Shown here in pieces: positions 31,246 to 38,513 of a stretch of DNA of 59,642 nt (positions are counted from its first letter, which is position 1; the number at the start of each line of letters is the position of its first letter). The DNA is taken from NCBI GenBank assembly GCA_016196755.1, contig JACPXC010000008.1:1-59642 (forward strand), given 5' to 3'. The notes under the pieces were generated by a model. The model saw only the letters and a list, made by a program, of their open reading frames with translations, was not told where the DNA came from and ran no database searches. This DNA is from Elusimicrobiota bacterium (GTDB lineage: Bacteria; Elusimicrobiota; Elusimicrobia; UBA1565). The position numbers and the translations under genes were made by a program.

Positions 31246-33255
31246 ATGCCAAGGGTCCTAGGGTTCGGCCTGCTCGCGGCCTGCGTCTGGTGGCGCCCGC
31301 TGTTCGCCGGGACGGCCTTGTTCGGAGACCTGCTCTACAAGCTGTTCTTCCCGAACCAGGCGTTCCTGAGCCGGACCGTCCTGTCCGGGGAACTTCCGCT
31401 CTGGAACCCTCACGCCTATGGCGGCGTCCCGTTCGCCGCCAACCTGCAGTCGGCGGTCTTCTATCCCTTCACCTACCTCGCGCTCCCGCTCGACTTCCCG
31501 CGCGCCTTGGCCTGGAGCCTGTGGGCCCATACGGCGATGGCCGGACTCTTCATGGCGGCCTTGGCCCAGGCCCTGGGTCTGTCCCGCCGGGGGGCGCTGG
31601 CCGCCGGGGTCATGTTCGCGCTAAACGGCAACTTCCTGCTGCGCTTCGCCGCGCCCAGCCACTTCCACAGCTACGTCTGGCTGCCCTTGATCCTCCTGGC
31701 CGGCTTCAAGAAGGACCTGCCGCCTTGGCTCGCCAGCCTTCTCATGGCGGCGGCGGCCTGCCTTCAGCTCTTCGCCGGCCACCCTCAGTTCCTGCTCTAT
31801 TCCGGGGCGGCCTGCTTGATCTGCGCGGCGGCCTCGCCGGACCGGAGACGCTGGCTGCGCGTCCTGGCCGGGGCGGCGCCGGCGTTCCTGGCGCTGGGCG
31901 CCGTCCAGCTCCAACTGACCGGCGCCTTCCTCGGGGAGAGCGTGCGCGCGGCGGGCTTCGGCTACGACTGGTCGACGATGTACTCGCTGACGCCGCGAGA
32001 GCTCCTCGCCATGCTGGCCCTGCCTCAGTGGAACGCCTACTTCACGCCGTCGAGCGGAGACCCGAGGATCGTCGGCCTTTATTTCGGGCCTTTCGCGGCG
32101 GCCGCCGCCGTCTGGGGCCTGCGCGGCCGGCAAGGTCCCTGGCGGCCGTTCGCCGCCCTCATCGTCTTGGGCTTGCTCCTGTCCCTCGGCCGGCACCTTC
32201 CGGTCTATCCGTGGCTCTACGACCACGTCGGCTTTCTGCGGATGATCCGCTTCCCGCCTCAGGCCGCCTATCTGGCCTGCCTGGGCGTCTCGGTCCTGGC
32301 GGGTCTAGGCGTCGAGCGCCTGCCCGAGCGCCGAGCGCGCTGGCTTACGGCTTTTATCGCGGCCGACCTCCTGCTCTTCGCCTGGAGGGGCGCCGAGACG
32401 ATCGAGCCCGGCGTCTATGCCGACCCGCCCGCCTCGGCCGCCGCGCTCGAGCGGCTGGGCGCCGGACGGATCATGCTGACGCCGCGGACGCGTTATGACC
32501 TCAAGATGTCCGGTGAGACGCGCGCCGAAGCCTGGCGCCGGTTCAAGGAGGTCCTCTTCCCGAACTTCCCGACGGCCTACGGCATCGACGCGGCCGACGG
32601 TCAGGAGGAGCTGCGCTACGCGCGCTACGAGAAGGTCCTCGACTTGGTCGACCACGACCCGTTCTCCCCGTGGATCGACGTGCTGGCCGTCACCCATGTC
32701 CTCACGCGCTGGGACATGCCGCCGAAGTTCCGGCCGGTCGCGACGGGGACGCCGAACGTCTACCACAACCCCGCGGCCCTGCCGCGGGCCTATGTGGTCC
32801 ATGAGACGGCGCATGTGCCCGACGAAGAGGTCCTGGCCTACGTCCAGCGCGCGGGCTCGGCGGCGCTGCGCCTGCGCGCCGTCTCGCCGCGGCCGTTGGA
32901 GGGCGGGGGGGCCTGCGTCGGCGGAGAGGCCCGCGTGGTCGAGCCCGGTTCCCAGCGCGTCCGGGTGGAGACGGAGTCTCCCTGTCCGGGCTGGCTGGTC
33001 CTGGCCGACGCCTGGGACGCGGGCTGGCGGGCCGAGGTAGGCGGAGTCCCCGAGGAGGTCCTGCGCGTCAACCTGGTCCAGCGCGCCGTGCGCGTCCCGG
33101 CCGGACGTTCGACGGTGGAGTTCCGCTACCGGCCGCGCGGGTTCGCGACGGCGGCCTGGGTCTCCGGGCTGGCTTGGCTGACGGTGCTGATCCTCTTCGC
33201 GCTACCAATAGCGTCTGGCGCCAAGAAATCGTTTCTTCCAATATCGCTGTTCTAA
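31246..33255 (+). CDS. YfhO-like multi-pass membrane protein
   Basis: A 669-residue integral membrane protein with about 11-12 hydrophobic helices, then a soluble C-terminal domain and a last helix. LWNPHAYGGVPFAANLQSAV near the N terminus is the hallmark loop of the YfhO/GT-C-like family (W-N-P…G-x-P). Members are linked to glycosylation of lipids or teichoic acids; the substrate here is unknown. Its last 18 codons run antisense through the 3' end of the NlpC gene, so the natural C terminus may have been extended by loss of an earlier stop. Weak TAGAAG box 6 nt before the ATG. Confidence 0.8.
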   Translation: MPRVLGFGLLAACVWWRPLFAGTALFGDLLYKLFFPNQAFLSRTVLSGELPLWNPHAYGGVPFAANLQSAVFYPFTYLALPLDFPRALAWSLWAHTAMAGLFMAALAQALGLSRRGALAAGVMFALNGNFLLRFAAPSHFHSYVWLPLILLAGFKKDLPPWLASLLMAAAACLQLFAGHPQFLLYSGAACLICAAASPDRRRWLRVLAGAAPAFLALGAVQLQLTGAFLGESVRAAGFGYDWSTMYSLTPRELLAMLALPQWNAYFTPSSGDPRIVGLYFGPFAAAAAVWGLRGRQGPWRPFAALIVLGLLLSLGRHLPVYPWLYDHVGFLRMIRFPPQAAYLACLGVSVLAGLGVERLPERRARWLTAFIAADLLLFAWRGAETIEPGVYADPPASAAALERLGAGRIMLTPRTRYDLKMSGETRAEAWRRFKEVLFPNFPTAYGIDAADGQEELRYARYEKVLDLVDHDPFSPWIDVLAVTHVLTRWDMPPKFRPVATGTPNVYHNPAALPRAYVVHETAHVPDEEVLAYVQRAGSAALRLRAVSPRPLEGGGACVGGEARVVEPGSQRVRVETESPCPGWLVLADAWDAGWRAEVGGVPEEVLRVNLVQRAVRVPAGRSTVEFRYRPRGFATAAWVSGLAWLTVLILFALPIASGAKKSFLPISLF

Positions 33256-33654
33256 CCGGTCTTCCGAAACGTCCCTCCCCGCCTTCGGGGAATGGATGAA
33301 GAGCCCCTCTCCTATATACACCCCTACGTGTGAGGGCCCTCTTCGCTCCGTAGTGAAAAAGACCAGATCCCCGGCGCGGAGAGCCGAGCGGCCCACTTGA
33401 CGACCGGCTCGGAATTGGGTCTCGGAGGTCGGCGGAATGTCGATCCCGGCCTGATGATGGGTCCACCAGGCAAGGCCGGAACAATCGAAACCGGAGGCGG
33501 GAGCCCTCCCTCCATGCCGGTAGGGCCGGCCTAATTCGCGCCGGGCCCACTCCGCCACGGCGATGCCCCGGCCCTCGCCTCGCACGCGAGGTCCCGCGCA
33601 GGCCGAGAGAAAGGCAAGGGACAGTGCCGCCAGGAGTGCGGACTTGAGCCGCAC
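33202..33654 (-). CDS. NlpC/P60-family lipoprotein endopeptidase
   Basis: 150 residues with a lipoprotein signal (LAFLSACAG; Cys about 19) and an NlpC/P60 cysteine-peptidase domain. The nucleophile is in GFDCSGLAWW, the His in GPSHVGVYIG, and a further His in FIHSPKAG. Such enzymes cut the D-Glu-DAP bond of peptidoglycan stem peptides. Short form with no extra binding domain. It starts 2 bp after the kinase gene stop, so the two are probably co-transcribed. Convergent with the YfhO-like gene, 54-bp overlap. Confidence 0.9.
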   Translation of the reverse strand: MRLKSALLAALSLAFLSACAGPRVRGEGRGIAVAEWARRELGRPYRHGGRAPASGFDCSGLAWWTHHQAGIDIPPTSETQFRAGRQVGRSALRAGDLVFFTTERRGPSHVGVYIGEGLFIHSPKAGRDVSEDRLEQRYWKKRFLGARRYW

Positions 33655-33656
33655 GC

Positions 33657-35288
33657 TCAGGGGTCCGGCAGCTTCTCGAGCGCCGCGGCGAAATCGGCCG
33701 CGCTCCGGAAGCGGTGCTGGGGCTCCGGGGAGAGCGCCTTGGCCACCAGGTTGTCGAGGTCCTTGGAGAGCCCGGCCGCGGCGCTGGGCGCCTTAAACGA
33801 GCGCTCGCGCTTCTGCGCGAGGTAGTTGGGCCCCTCGAACGGTTGGACCCCCATGGCCATCTCGTAGAGGATGACGCCCAGCGAGAAGACGTCGGACTCC
33901 TTGAACACGGCGCCGAGTTCCTGCTCGGGGGCCAGGTAGGCGGGGTTGCCGATCGGGTCCGACCAGGAGAGCTTGGCGGCGATCTTACGGGCCTCGATGC
34001 CGATCCCGAAGTCGGCGACCTTGGTCAGGCCGTCGCGCGTGACCATCAGGCACTGCGGGGTCAGGTCGCCGTGGAGGATCTTGGACTGGTGGGCGTAGTC
34101 GACCGCGCGCGCGGCCTGGCCGAGCACGCGCTTGACCGAGGTGAGGTTGATGCGCCTGCCCGGCTCGATGAACTCGGAGACCGGCTTGCCGTCGACGCGC
34201 TCCGAGACGATGTGGACCCGGTCTTCCTCGACGAAGACGGCGTAGACCTCGCAGAGGTTGAGGTGCTTGAGGGCGGCGACCTGGCGGGCCCGCTCGAGCA
34301 GGCGGTCGAGGTCCTTCTCGTTGCGGTGCAGTTCCTCGCGCACGCGGCGGATGACGACCGGGCGGCGCACCTGGACCTCCTCGCCGTCGAAGTGCGAGCC
34401 CAGCGCGGTCATCGAGGGGGGCGACATGACGCGCCAGGTCCCGCCGAGGATCGCACCCAGGGCGGGCTCCGCGCGGCGGGCGATCGGGGCGGTGGCAGGG
34501 CCGCCCAAGGCGCGCACCGGAGCGGTCCGGCCCAGCGCCGGGGTGGGGGGGCCGCCGGCCAGCACCGGTTCGGGCACCACCCGCACCGGCATGGCGGTCA
34601 CCGTCTCGCGCCGGCGCCCCTTGGCGCGGCGCAGCAGCCAGCCCACGAAGACGATGAAGACGACGCCGGCCCCCGTCAGCGACCAGGCCAGCCGCTTGCG
34701 GTGCACGGCCGACTCCCGCGCGGCGCGCGCTTGGTCGAAGGCCGAGAGGTCGGCGCGCAGGGCCTCGTCGAGCTGGTCGCGGAAACGGGCCACCTCCTTG
34801 GGATAGTTGTCGTAGTCCATGACCCGGCGCAGGCTGTCCTGGACGTCGGCGCTGCCTCCTCCGGCGATCGCCGAGATGATCGCGGCGCCCTGGCGGAACT
34901 GGAACTCCTTGCGCAGGGTCTTGAAGTCGTCGGTCTCGTCGCGCAAGGTCTCGCGCTTGGCCTCGAGCTCGCGCAGGAGCGGCTCGCGCTCGCGGCCCAG
35001 GGCCGCGAGGTCCCCGTCGGCGTAGCTGTCCTTGAAATCGGCCAGGCGCGCCATCAAAGGCTTGATCTCGGCGACCAGGCCCTTGATGCGCTTCATCGAG
35101 ACGTGGATGCGCTTGTCCTCCGGGGGCTGGGCGGCGGCCGGCTCCGGCTCGGGCGCGCGCGCGGCGCGCCGGGGGGCGGCCGACCGAGCCCTATCGCGAG
35201 GAAGTGCCGCCTCCGGGGGCTTGGGTGCGGCCGAAGCCCCGGAGACAAACAGCAACGCTAGGAGCGCGGCGAGCCGCGTCCGTCTCAT
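33657..35288 (-). CDS. Membrane-anchored Ser/Thr-kinase-like protein with degenerate active site
   Basis: 543 residues: signal peptide 1-20, a periplasmic helical or coiled-coil region (about 60-195), one membrane helix (203-219), then a cytoplasmic kinase-like domain (about 280-540). DFG (426-428) and APE (453-455) are present. The catalytic loop reads HGDLTPQC (406-413) instead of HRDLKPxN, the VAIK lysine is Arg (VVIR, 311-314), and no glycine-rich loop is evident. Asp408 survives, so weak activity cannot be excluded, but a pseudokinase sensor role is likely. Residues about 26-43 come from the dispersed repeat. AAGGA plus a TATATT box lie directly before the ATG. Confidence 0.82.
   Translation of the reverse strand: MRRTRLAALLALLFVSGASAAPKPPEAALPRDRARSAAPRRAARAPEPEPAAAQPPEDKRIHVSMKRIKGLVAEIKPLMARLADFKDSYADGDLAALGREREPLLRELEAKRETLRDETDDFKTLRKEFQFRQGAAIISAIAGGGSADVQDSLRRVMDYDNYPKEVARFRDQLDEALRADLSAFDQARAARESAVHRKRLAWSLTGAGVVFIVFVGWLLRRAKGRRRETVTAMPVRVVPEPVLAGGPPTPALGRTAPVRALGGPATAPIARRAEPALGAILGGTWRVMSPPSMTALGSHFDGEEVQVRRPVVIRRVREELHRNEKDLDRLLERARQVAALKHLNLCEVYAVFVEEDRVHIVSERVDGKPVSEFIEPGRRINLTSVKRVLGQAARAVDYAHQSKILHGDLTPQCLMVTRDGLTKVADFGIGIEARKIAAKLSWSDPIGNPAYLAPEQELGAVFKESDVFSLGVILYEMAMGVQPFEGPNYLAQKRERSFKAPSAAAGLSKDLDNLVAKALSPEPQHRFRSAADFAAALEKLPDP
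35181..35231 (-). repeat. Dispersed repeat copy B inside the 5' part of the kinase gene
   Basis: Second copy of the element at 27943-27993 (34/35 core identity). It encodes PPEAALPRDRARSAAPRR just after the signal peptide, in the same frame as copy A. The inner hairpin is kept only in part (GCCGC…GCGGC). Confidence 0.75.
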
Positions 35289-35300
35289 GTCCTTAATATA

Positions 35301-37154
35301 TCAGGTCGGCGCGGCCGCGGCCAGGGGGAGGGTGAAGGCGAACGTCGAGCCCTTGCCGAGCTCGGAGGAGACTCCGATCGTCCCCTCGTGGGCTTTGACG
35401 ATCTCCTGCGAGATCTTGAGGCCGAGGCCGAAGCCGGCGCGCCGCATGACCTGCGCGTTCTCGGCCTGGAAGAAGCGCTCGAAGATCCGCGGCAGGTCCT
35501 CCTTCGAGATCCCGATCCCGGTGTCGCGCACGCTGATGGTGACCTTGTCGGCCGAGAGCGCCACGGCGAGGAACACCGCGCCGCCCTCGGGCGTGTACTG
35601 GATCGCGTTCGTGCACAGGTTCTGGATGACCTGGCCCACGCGCAGGGGGTCGCCCTTCAGGATGGGGAGCTTGGGCGGCAAGGCTAAGCTCAAGGTGATG
35701 CGCCGCCGCTCGGCGGCGACGTGCACCCGCGACTGCACCTCGGTGACGACCCGCGCCAGGTCCATCTCCTCGAGGCTGACGCGGAGCTTGCCCGACTCGA
35801 TGGCCGCGAAGTCGACTAAGTCCGAGATGAGGCCGTTTAAGGTCTTGGCCGCCGACTCGATGGCGGCGATGGGCCGGTTCAGCGTCGCGTCTTTGGACTT
35901 GAGGGCCATCAGCTGAGCGTAGCCGAGGATGGCGCCGAGCGGGTTCTTGACGTCGTGGGCCACCATGGCGAAGAAGTTCTTCTGGAAGCCGGTCAGGCTC
36001 TCGAGCTCGTGGTTGGTGCGCTGGAGCTCGACGAGCAGGCGCGCGTTCTCGCGCTGGAGGAAGCGGCGCTCCAGGGCCTTGCGGACCGAGAAGGCCAGGC
36101 GGTCGGGGTCCACGGGGGCCAGCAGGCAGTCGTCGAGGCCGACCTCGACGACGGCGGCCAGGCCCTGGAGGGCGCTCTGCAAACTGCCGCGGCGGACGGT
36201 CAAGACGAGGCGCAGTTCGGGGTCGATCAGGCGGAGCTTGGCGGCCGCGCGGGCGGCCGCCTCCGGGGACTCGGCGCTGCCGGCGACGACGGCGACGTGG
36301 CAGCGGTCCTCGACGGTACGCCGCGCCGCGTCCTCCGCGGTGCGGCAGGCGGCGACCTCGAAGCCCTCATCGAGCAGGGCCTCGGAAAGGCGGGCCAGTT
36401 GGACGCGGTCCGGTTCAAACAGCAGGATGCGCCCCAGCGAGAGCGGGTCGGCGGCCTCACGCCCCATGAGCAGGTCCGGCACGGCCGCGAGCAGGCGCCG
36501 CGGCACGAGGGCCGGGCGCCGCCGCCGCAGGGCCGACTCGGCGGCGTGCAGGGGAGCCCGCGACTCGGCGACCAGGAGCCGGATGTCGGGCCGCGCCTGG
36601 CGTGCCAGCTCGAGGATGGCCTCGGCCTCGAGCGGGTCGGGCGTAAGAGCGGCCAGCGCCGCTCCGGGCTCGAGGAAGCGCGCGGCGAAGCTGATGGCCT
36701 CCTGCGGCGAGGCCGCCTCGAAGGGCTTGAAGCCCGCGCGCTCGAGCTTGGCCGGCAGGATCCCGGCCTCGGCCAGCGACGGCTCGACGAGCACGAGCAG
36801 GGAGGTCTGGCCGGACTCCCGGAGCTCCTCGAGGAATCCCTCGTCCGGGGGCCACAGCAGGCGGACCGGCGCGCCGCGCGCGGCCACCGTCGAGGTCTCC
36901 GGGAGCTCGAGCAGGATCAGCGGCGGGGCGCCGGTCTGGACGTGCAGCTCGAGGAGCCTCCGGCGCTCGCGGTCGCGCATGGCCAGATGGTCGGCGACGA
37001 CCCCGGCCGCCCGCGCCTCCCCGTCGCCCCAGGCGGCGGGGAACTGGCTCACCGAGGCCATGATGTCGACGCGCGCGCCGGCCGCGGCGCAGGCCTTCCC
37101 GAATGCCTCGCTCAGGACCTTGTCGGACGAGACCAGGATGAGACGCGGTTCCAT
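35301..37154 (-). CDS. Hybrid histidine kinase with three N-terminal receiver-like domains
   Basis: A 617-residue soluble sensor kinase. Three CheY-like segments (about 4-105, 117-225, 241-362) precede a short coiled linker and a HisKA/HATPase pair. The phospho-acceptor is H400 in FFAMVAHDVKNPLG, with the N-box QNLCTNAIQY (511-520), G1 DTGIGIS (544-550) and G2 GFGLGLKI (574-581). The third receiver lacks the phosphorylatable Asp (CHVAVVAGS), and the first two are divergent, so they may bind partners rather than accept phosphate. No membrane segment, so it senses inside the cell. No response-regulator gene adjoins it. Confidence 0.88.
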   Translation of the reverse strand: MEPRLILVSSDKVLSEAFGKACAAAGARVDIMASVSQFPAAWGDGEARAAGVVADHLAMRDRERRRLLELHVQTGAPPLILLELPETSTVAARGAPVRLLWPPDEGFLEELRESGQTSLLVLVEPSLAEAGILPAKLERAGFKPFEAASPQEAISFAARFLEPGAALAALTPDPLEAEAILELARQARPDIRLLVAESRAPLHAAESALRRRRPALVPRRLLAAVPDLLMGREAADPLSLGRILLFEPDRVQLARLSEALLDEGFEVAACRTAEDAARRTVEDRCHVAVVAGSAESPEAAARAAAKLRLIDPELRLVLTVRRGSLQSALQGLAAVVEVGLDDCLLAPVDPDRLAFSVRKALERRFLQRENARLLVELQRTNHELESLTGFQKNFFAMVAHDVKNPLGAILGYAQLMALKSKDATLNRPIAAIESAAKTLNGLISDLVDFAAIESGKLRVSLEEMDLARVVTEVQSRVHVAAERRRITLSLALPPKLPILKGDPLRVGQVIQNLCTNAIQYTPEGGAVFLAVALSADKVTISVRDTGIGISKEDLPRIFERFFQAENAQVMRRAGFGLGLKISQEIVKAHEGTIGVSSELGKGSTFAFTLPLAAAAPT

Positions 37155-37162
37155 CGCGTGAA

Positions 37163-37199
37163 ATGATACTTCTTAAGGCGCCCGCCGGAATTGTAGACT
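37163..37199. promoter_or_regulatory. Divergent promoter pair between the hybrid kinase and the DUF4015 gene
   Basis: In the 54-bp divergent gap, TATCAT (minus, 37163-37168) sits 8 nt before the kinase ATG and TAGACT (plus, 37194-37199) sits 9 nt before the DUF4015-gene ATG. Both would give near-leaderless mRNAs. No space remains for long -35 regions without overlap, so the two could be co-regulated. Confidence 0.45.
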
Positions 37200-37208
37200 T
37201 CGACGCCC

Positions 37209-38414
37209 ATGCACGTCCTGTCCTTAGTCCTCGCGCTGTCGCTTCCGGCCGCGGCCGAGTCCACTGCTCCCGTGCGCGGCGTGCATCTGACCGCCTGGGT
37301 GGCGGGCTCCGGCAAGGACCGCCGCGCCTTCCTCGACAAGGCCTCGGGCACGCTGGTCAACGCCGTCGTCGTGCCGGTCAAGGAGTACGACGGCCGGGTC
37401 TACATCCCCGGCGTGGCGTCCGCGCAGTCGATGGGCACCGCCCGGCACGCCATCCCCGACCCCAAGGGCCTGGTGGCCGACATCAAGGCGCGCGGCCTGC
37501 GTCCCGTGGCCCGCGTCGTCGTGTTCAAAGACGACACCCTGGCGCGCAAGCGTCCCGAATGGGCGGTGCAGGACTCCTCGGGCGGGATCTGGACCAACAT
37601 GAACGGCGTAGCATGGGTCGACCCCTACCGCAAGGAGGTCTGGGACTACAACATCGAGGTGGCCGTGGCGGCGGCGCGGGCGGGGTTCGAGGAGATCCAG
37701 TTCGACTACATCCGCTTCCCGTCCGACGGCGCCATAAGCCGCTGCCGCTACTCGGTCGCGCATACCACCTCCGGCGCCGGCGCGGCCCTCTCGGCGTTCT
37801 TCGAACGGGCGCGCCAGCACCTGGACCGCGAGGGCGTGGCGATGTCGGCCGCCGTCTTCGGCCTGACGACGACGGCCCGCGACGACATGGGGATCGGGCA
37901 GAAGCTGGCCAAGATGACGGCCCTCCTCGACGCGGTCAGCCCCATGATGTATCCGTCGCACTACGCCAAGGGCGAGTACGGCCTGGCGGACCCCAACGCG
38001 GAGCCCTACAAGATCATCTCCTGGGGACTGCGGGACGCCAAGCGCAAGCTCGGCGGCGTCGAGAAGCTGCGCCCCTACCTCCAGGACTTCTCGCTCGGCC
38101 GGCGCTACGGCGTCTTCGAGGTGCGCGCCCAGCTGCGCGCCGCGCGCCGCCAAGGCGTGGAGAGTTGGATCCTCTGGAACCCCCTCAACCGCTACACCTG
38201 GGAGGCGCTCAAGCCCTTCACCGAGGCGGAGCTCGTCCCGGTCCCCGGCGAGGACGAGCCGCCCGCCAAGCGCGCGCCGCGCGGGCGCTCCATGCCGGCC
38301 AAGCTCTCGGACCAGCCCGCCGTCTCATCGGGGACCGTGTCGATCCCGGCGGCGGCCCCGCCTTTGCCGACAGACTCGGAGCTCAAGGCGCTGCAGGAAC
38401 CAGAGGAATTGTGA
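37209..38414 (+). CDS. DUF4015-family putative glycoside hydrolase, exported
   Basis: 401 residues: signal peptide (LVLALSLPAAAES, about 1-17) and a TIM-barrel domain (about 22-340). VRGVHLTAWVAGS, VVPVKEYDGRVYI, WVDPYRKEVWDYNI, GFEEIQFDYIRFPSDG (probable catalytic Asp) and VSPMMYPSHY are the landmarks of the family. The last 60 residues are a Pro/Ala-rich disordered tail. Likely acts on a cell-surface or peptidoglycan-linked polysaccharide; substrate unknown. Confidence 0.85.
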   Translation: MHVLSLVLALSLPAAAESTAPVRGVHLTAWVAGSGKDRRAFLDKASGTLVNAVVVPVKEYDGRVYIPGVASAQSMGTARHAIPDPKGLVADIKARGLRPVARVVVFKDDTLARKRPEWAVQDSSGGIWTNMNGVAWVDPYRKEVWDYNIEVAVAAARAGFEEIQFDYIRFPSDGAISRCRYSVAHTTSGAGAALSAFFERARQHLDREGVAMSAAVFGLTTTARDDMGIGQKLAKMTALLDAVSPMMYPSHYAKGEYGLADPNAEPYKIISWGLRDAKRKLGGVEKLRPYLQDFSLGRRYGVFEVRAQLRAARRQGVESWILWNPLNRYTWEALKPFTEAELVPVPGEDEPPAKRAPRGRSMPAKLSDQPAVSSGTVSIPAAAPPLPTDSELKALQEPEEL

Positions 38415-38433
38415 GGACCTGGCAAACGGAGCC

Positions 38434-38458
38434 ATTTACGCGCCCGAGGCGCGTAAAT
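38434..38458. repeat. Perfect 11-bp palindrome in the gap before the acyltransferase fusion gene
   Basis: ATTTACGCGCC-CGA-GGCGCGTAAAT lies between the DUF4015-gene stop and the aas ATG. It can act as a bidirectional hairpin terminator, although the following T-tract is poor. Its ends resemble those of the larger palindrome at 50546-50581 (AATTTAC…GTAAATT). Confidence 0.6.
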
Positions 38459-38513
38459 TCCGACTTTCTCCGAACCGGAATAGGGCGGCACATAAATTGA
38501 TGTCCGGAGATAG

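Noticed and set aside
33657-35288. Standard active Ser/Thr kinase (PknB-like)
   Set aside because: HGDLTPQC, Arg in place of the VAIK Lys and the absent glycine loop argue against ordinary activity.
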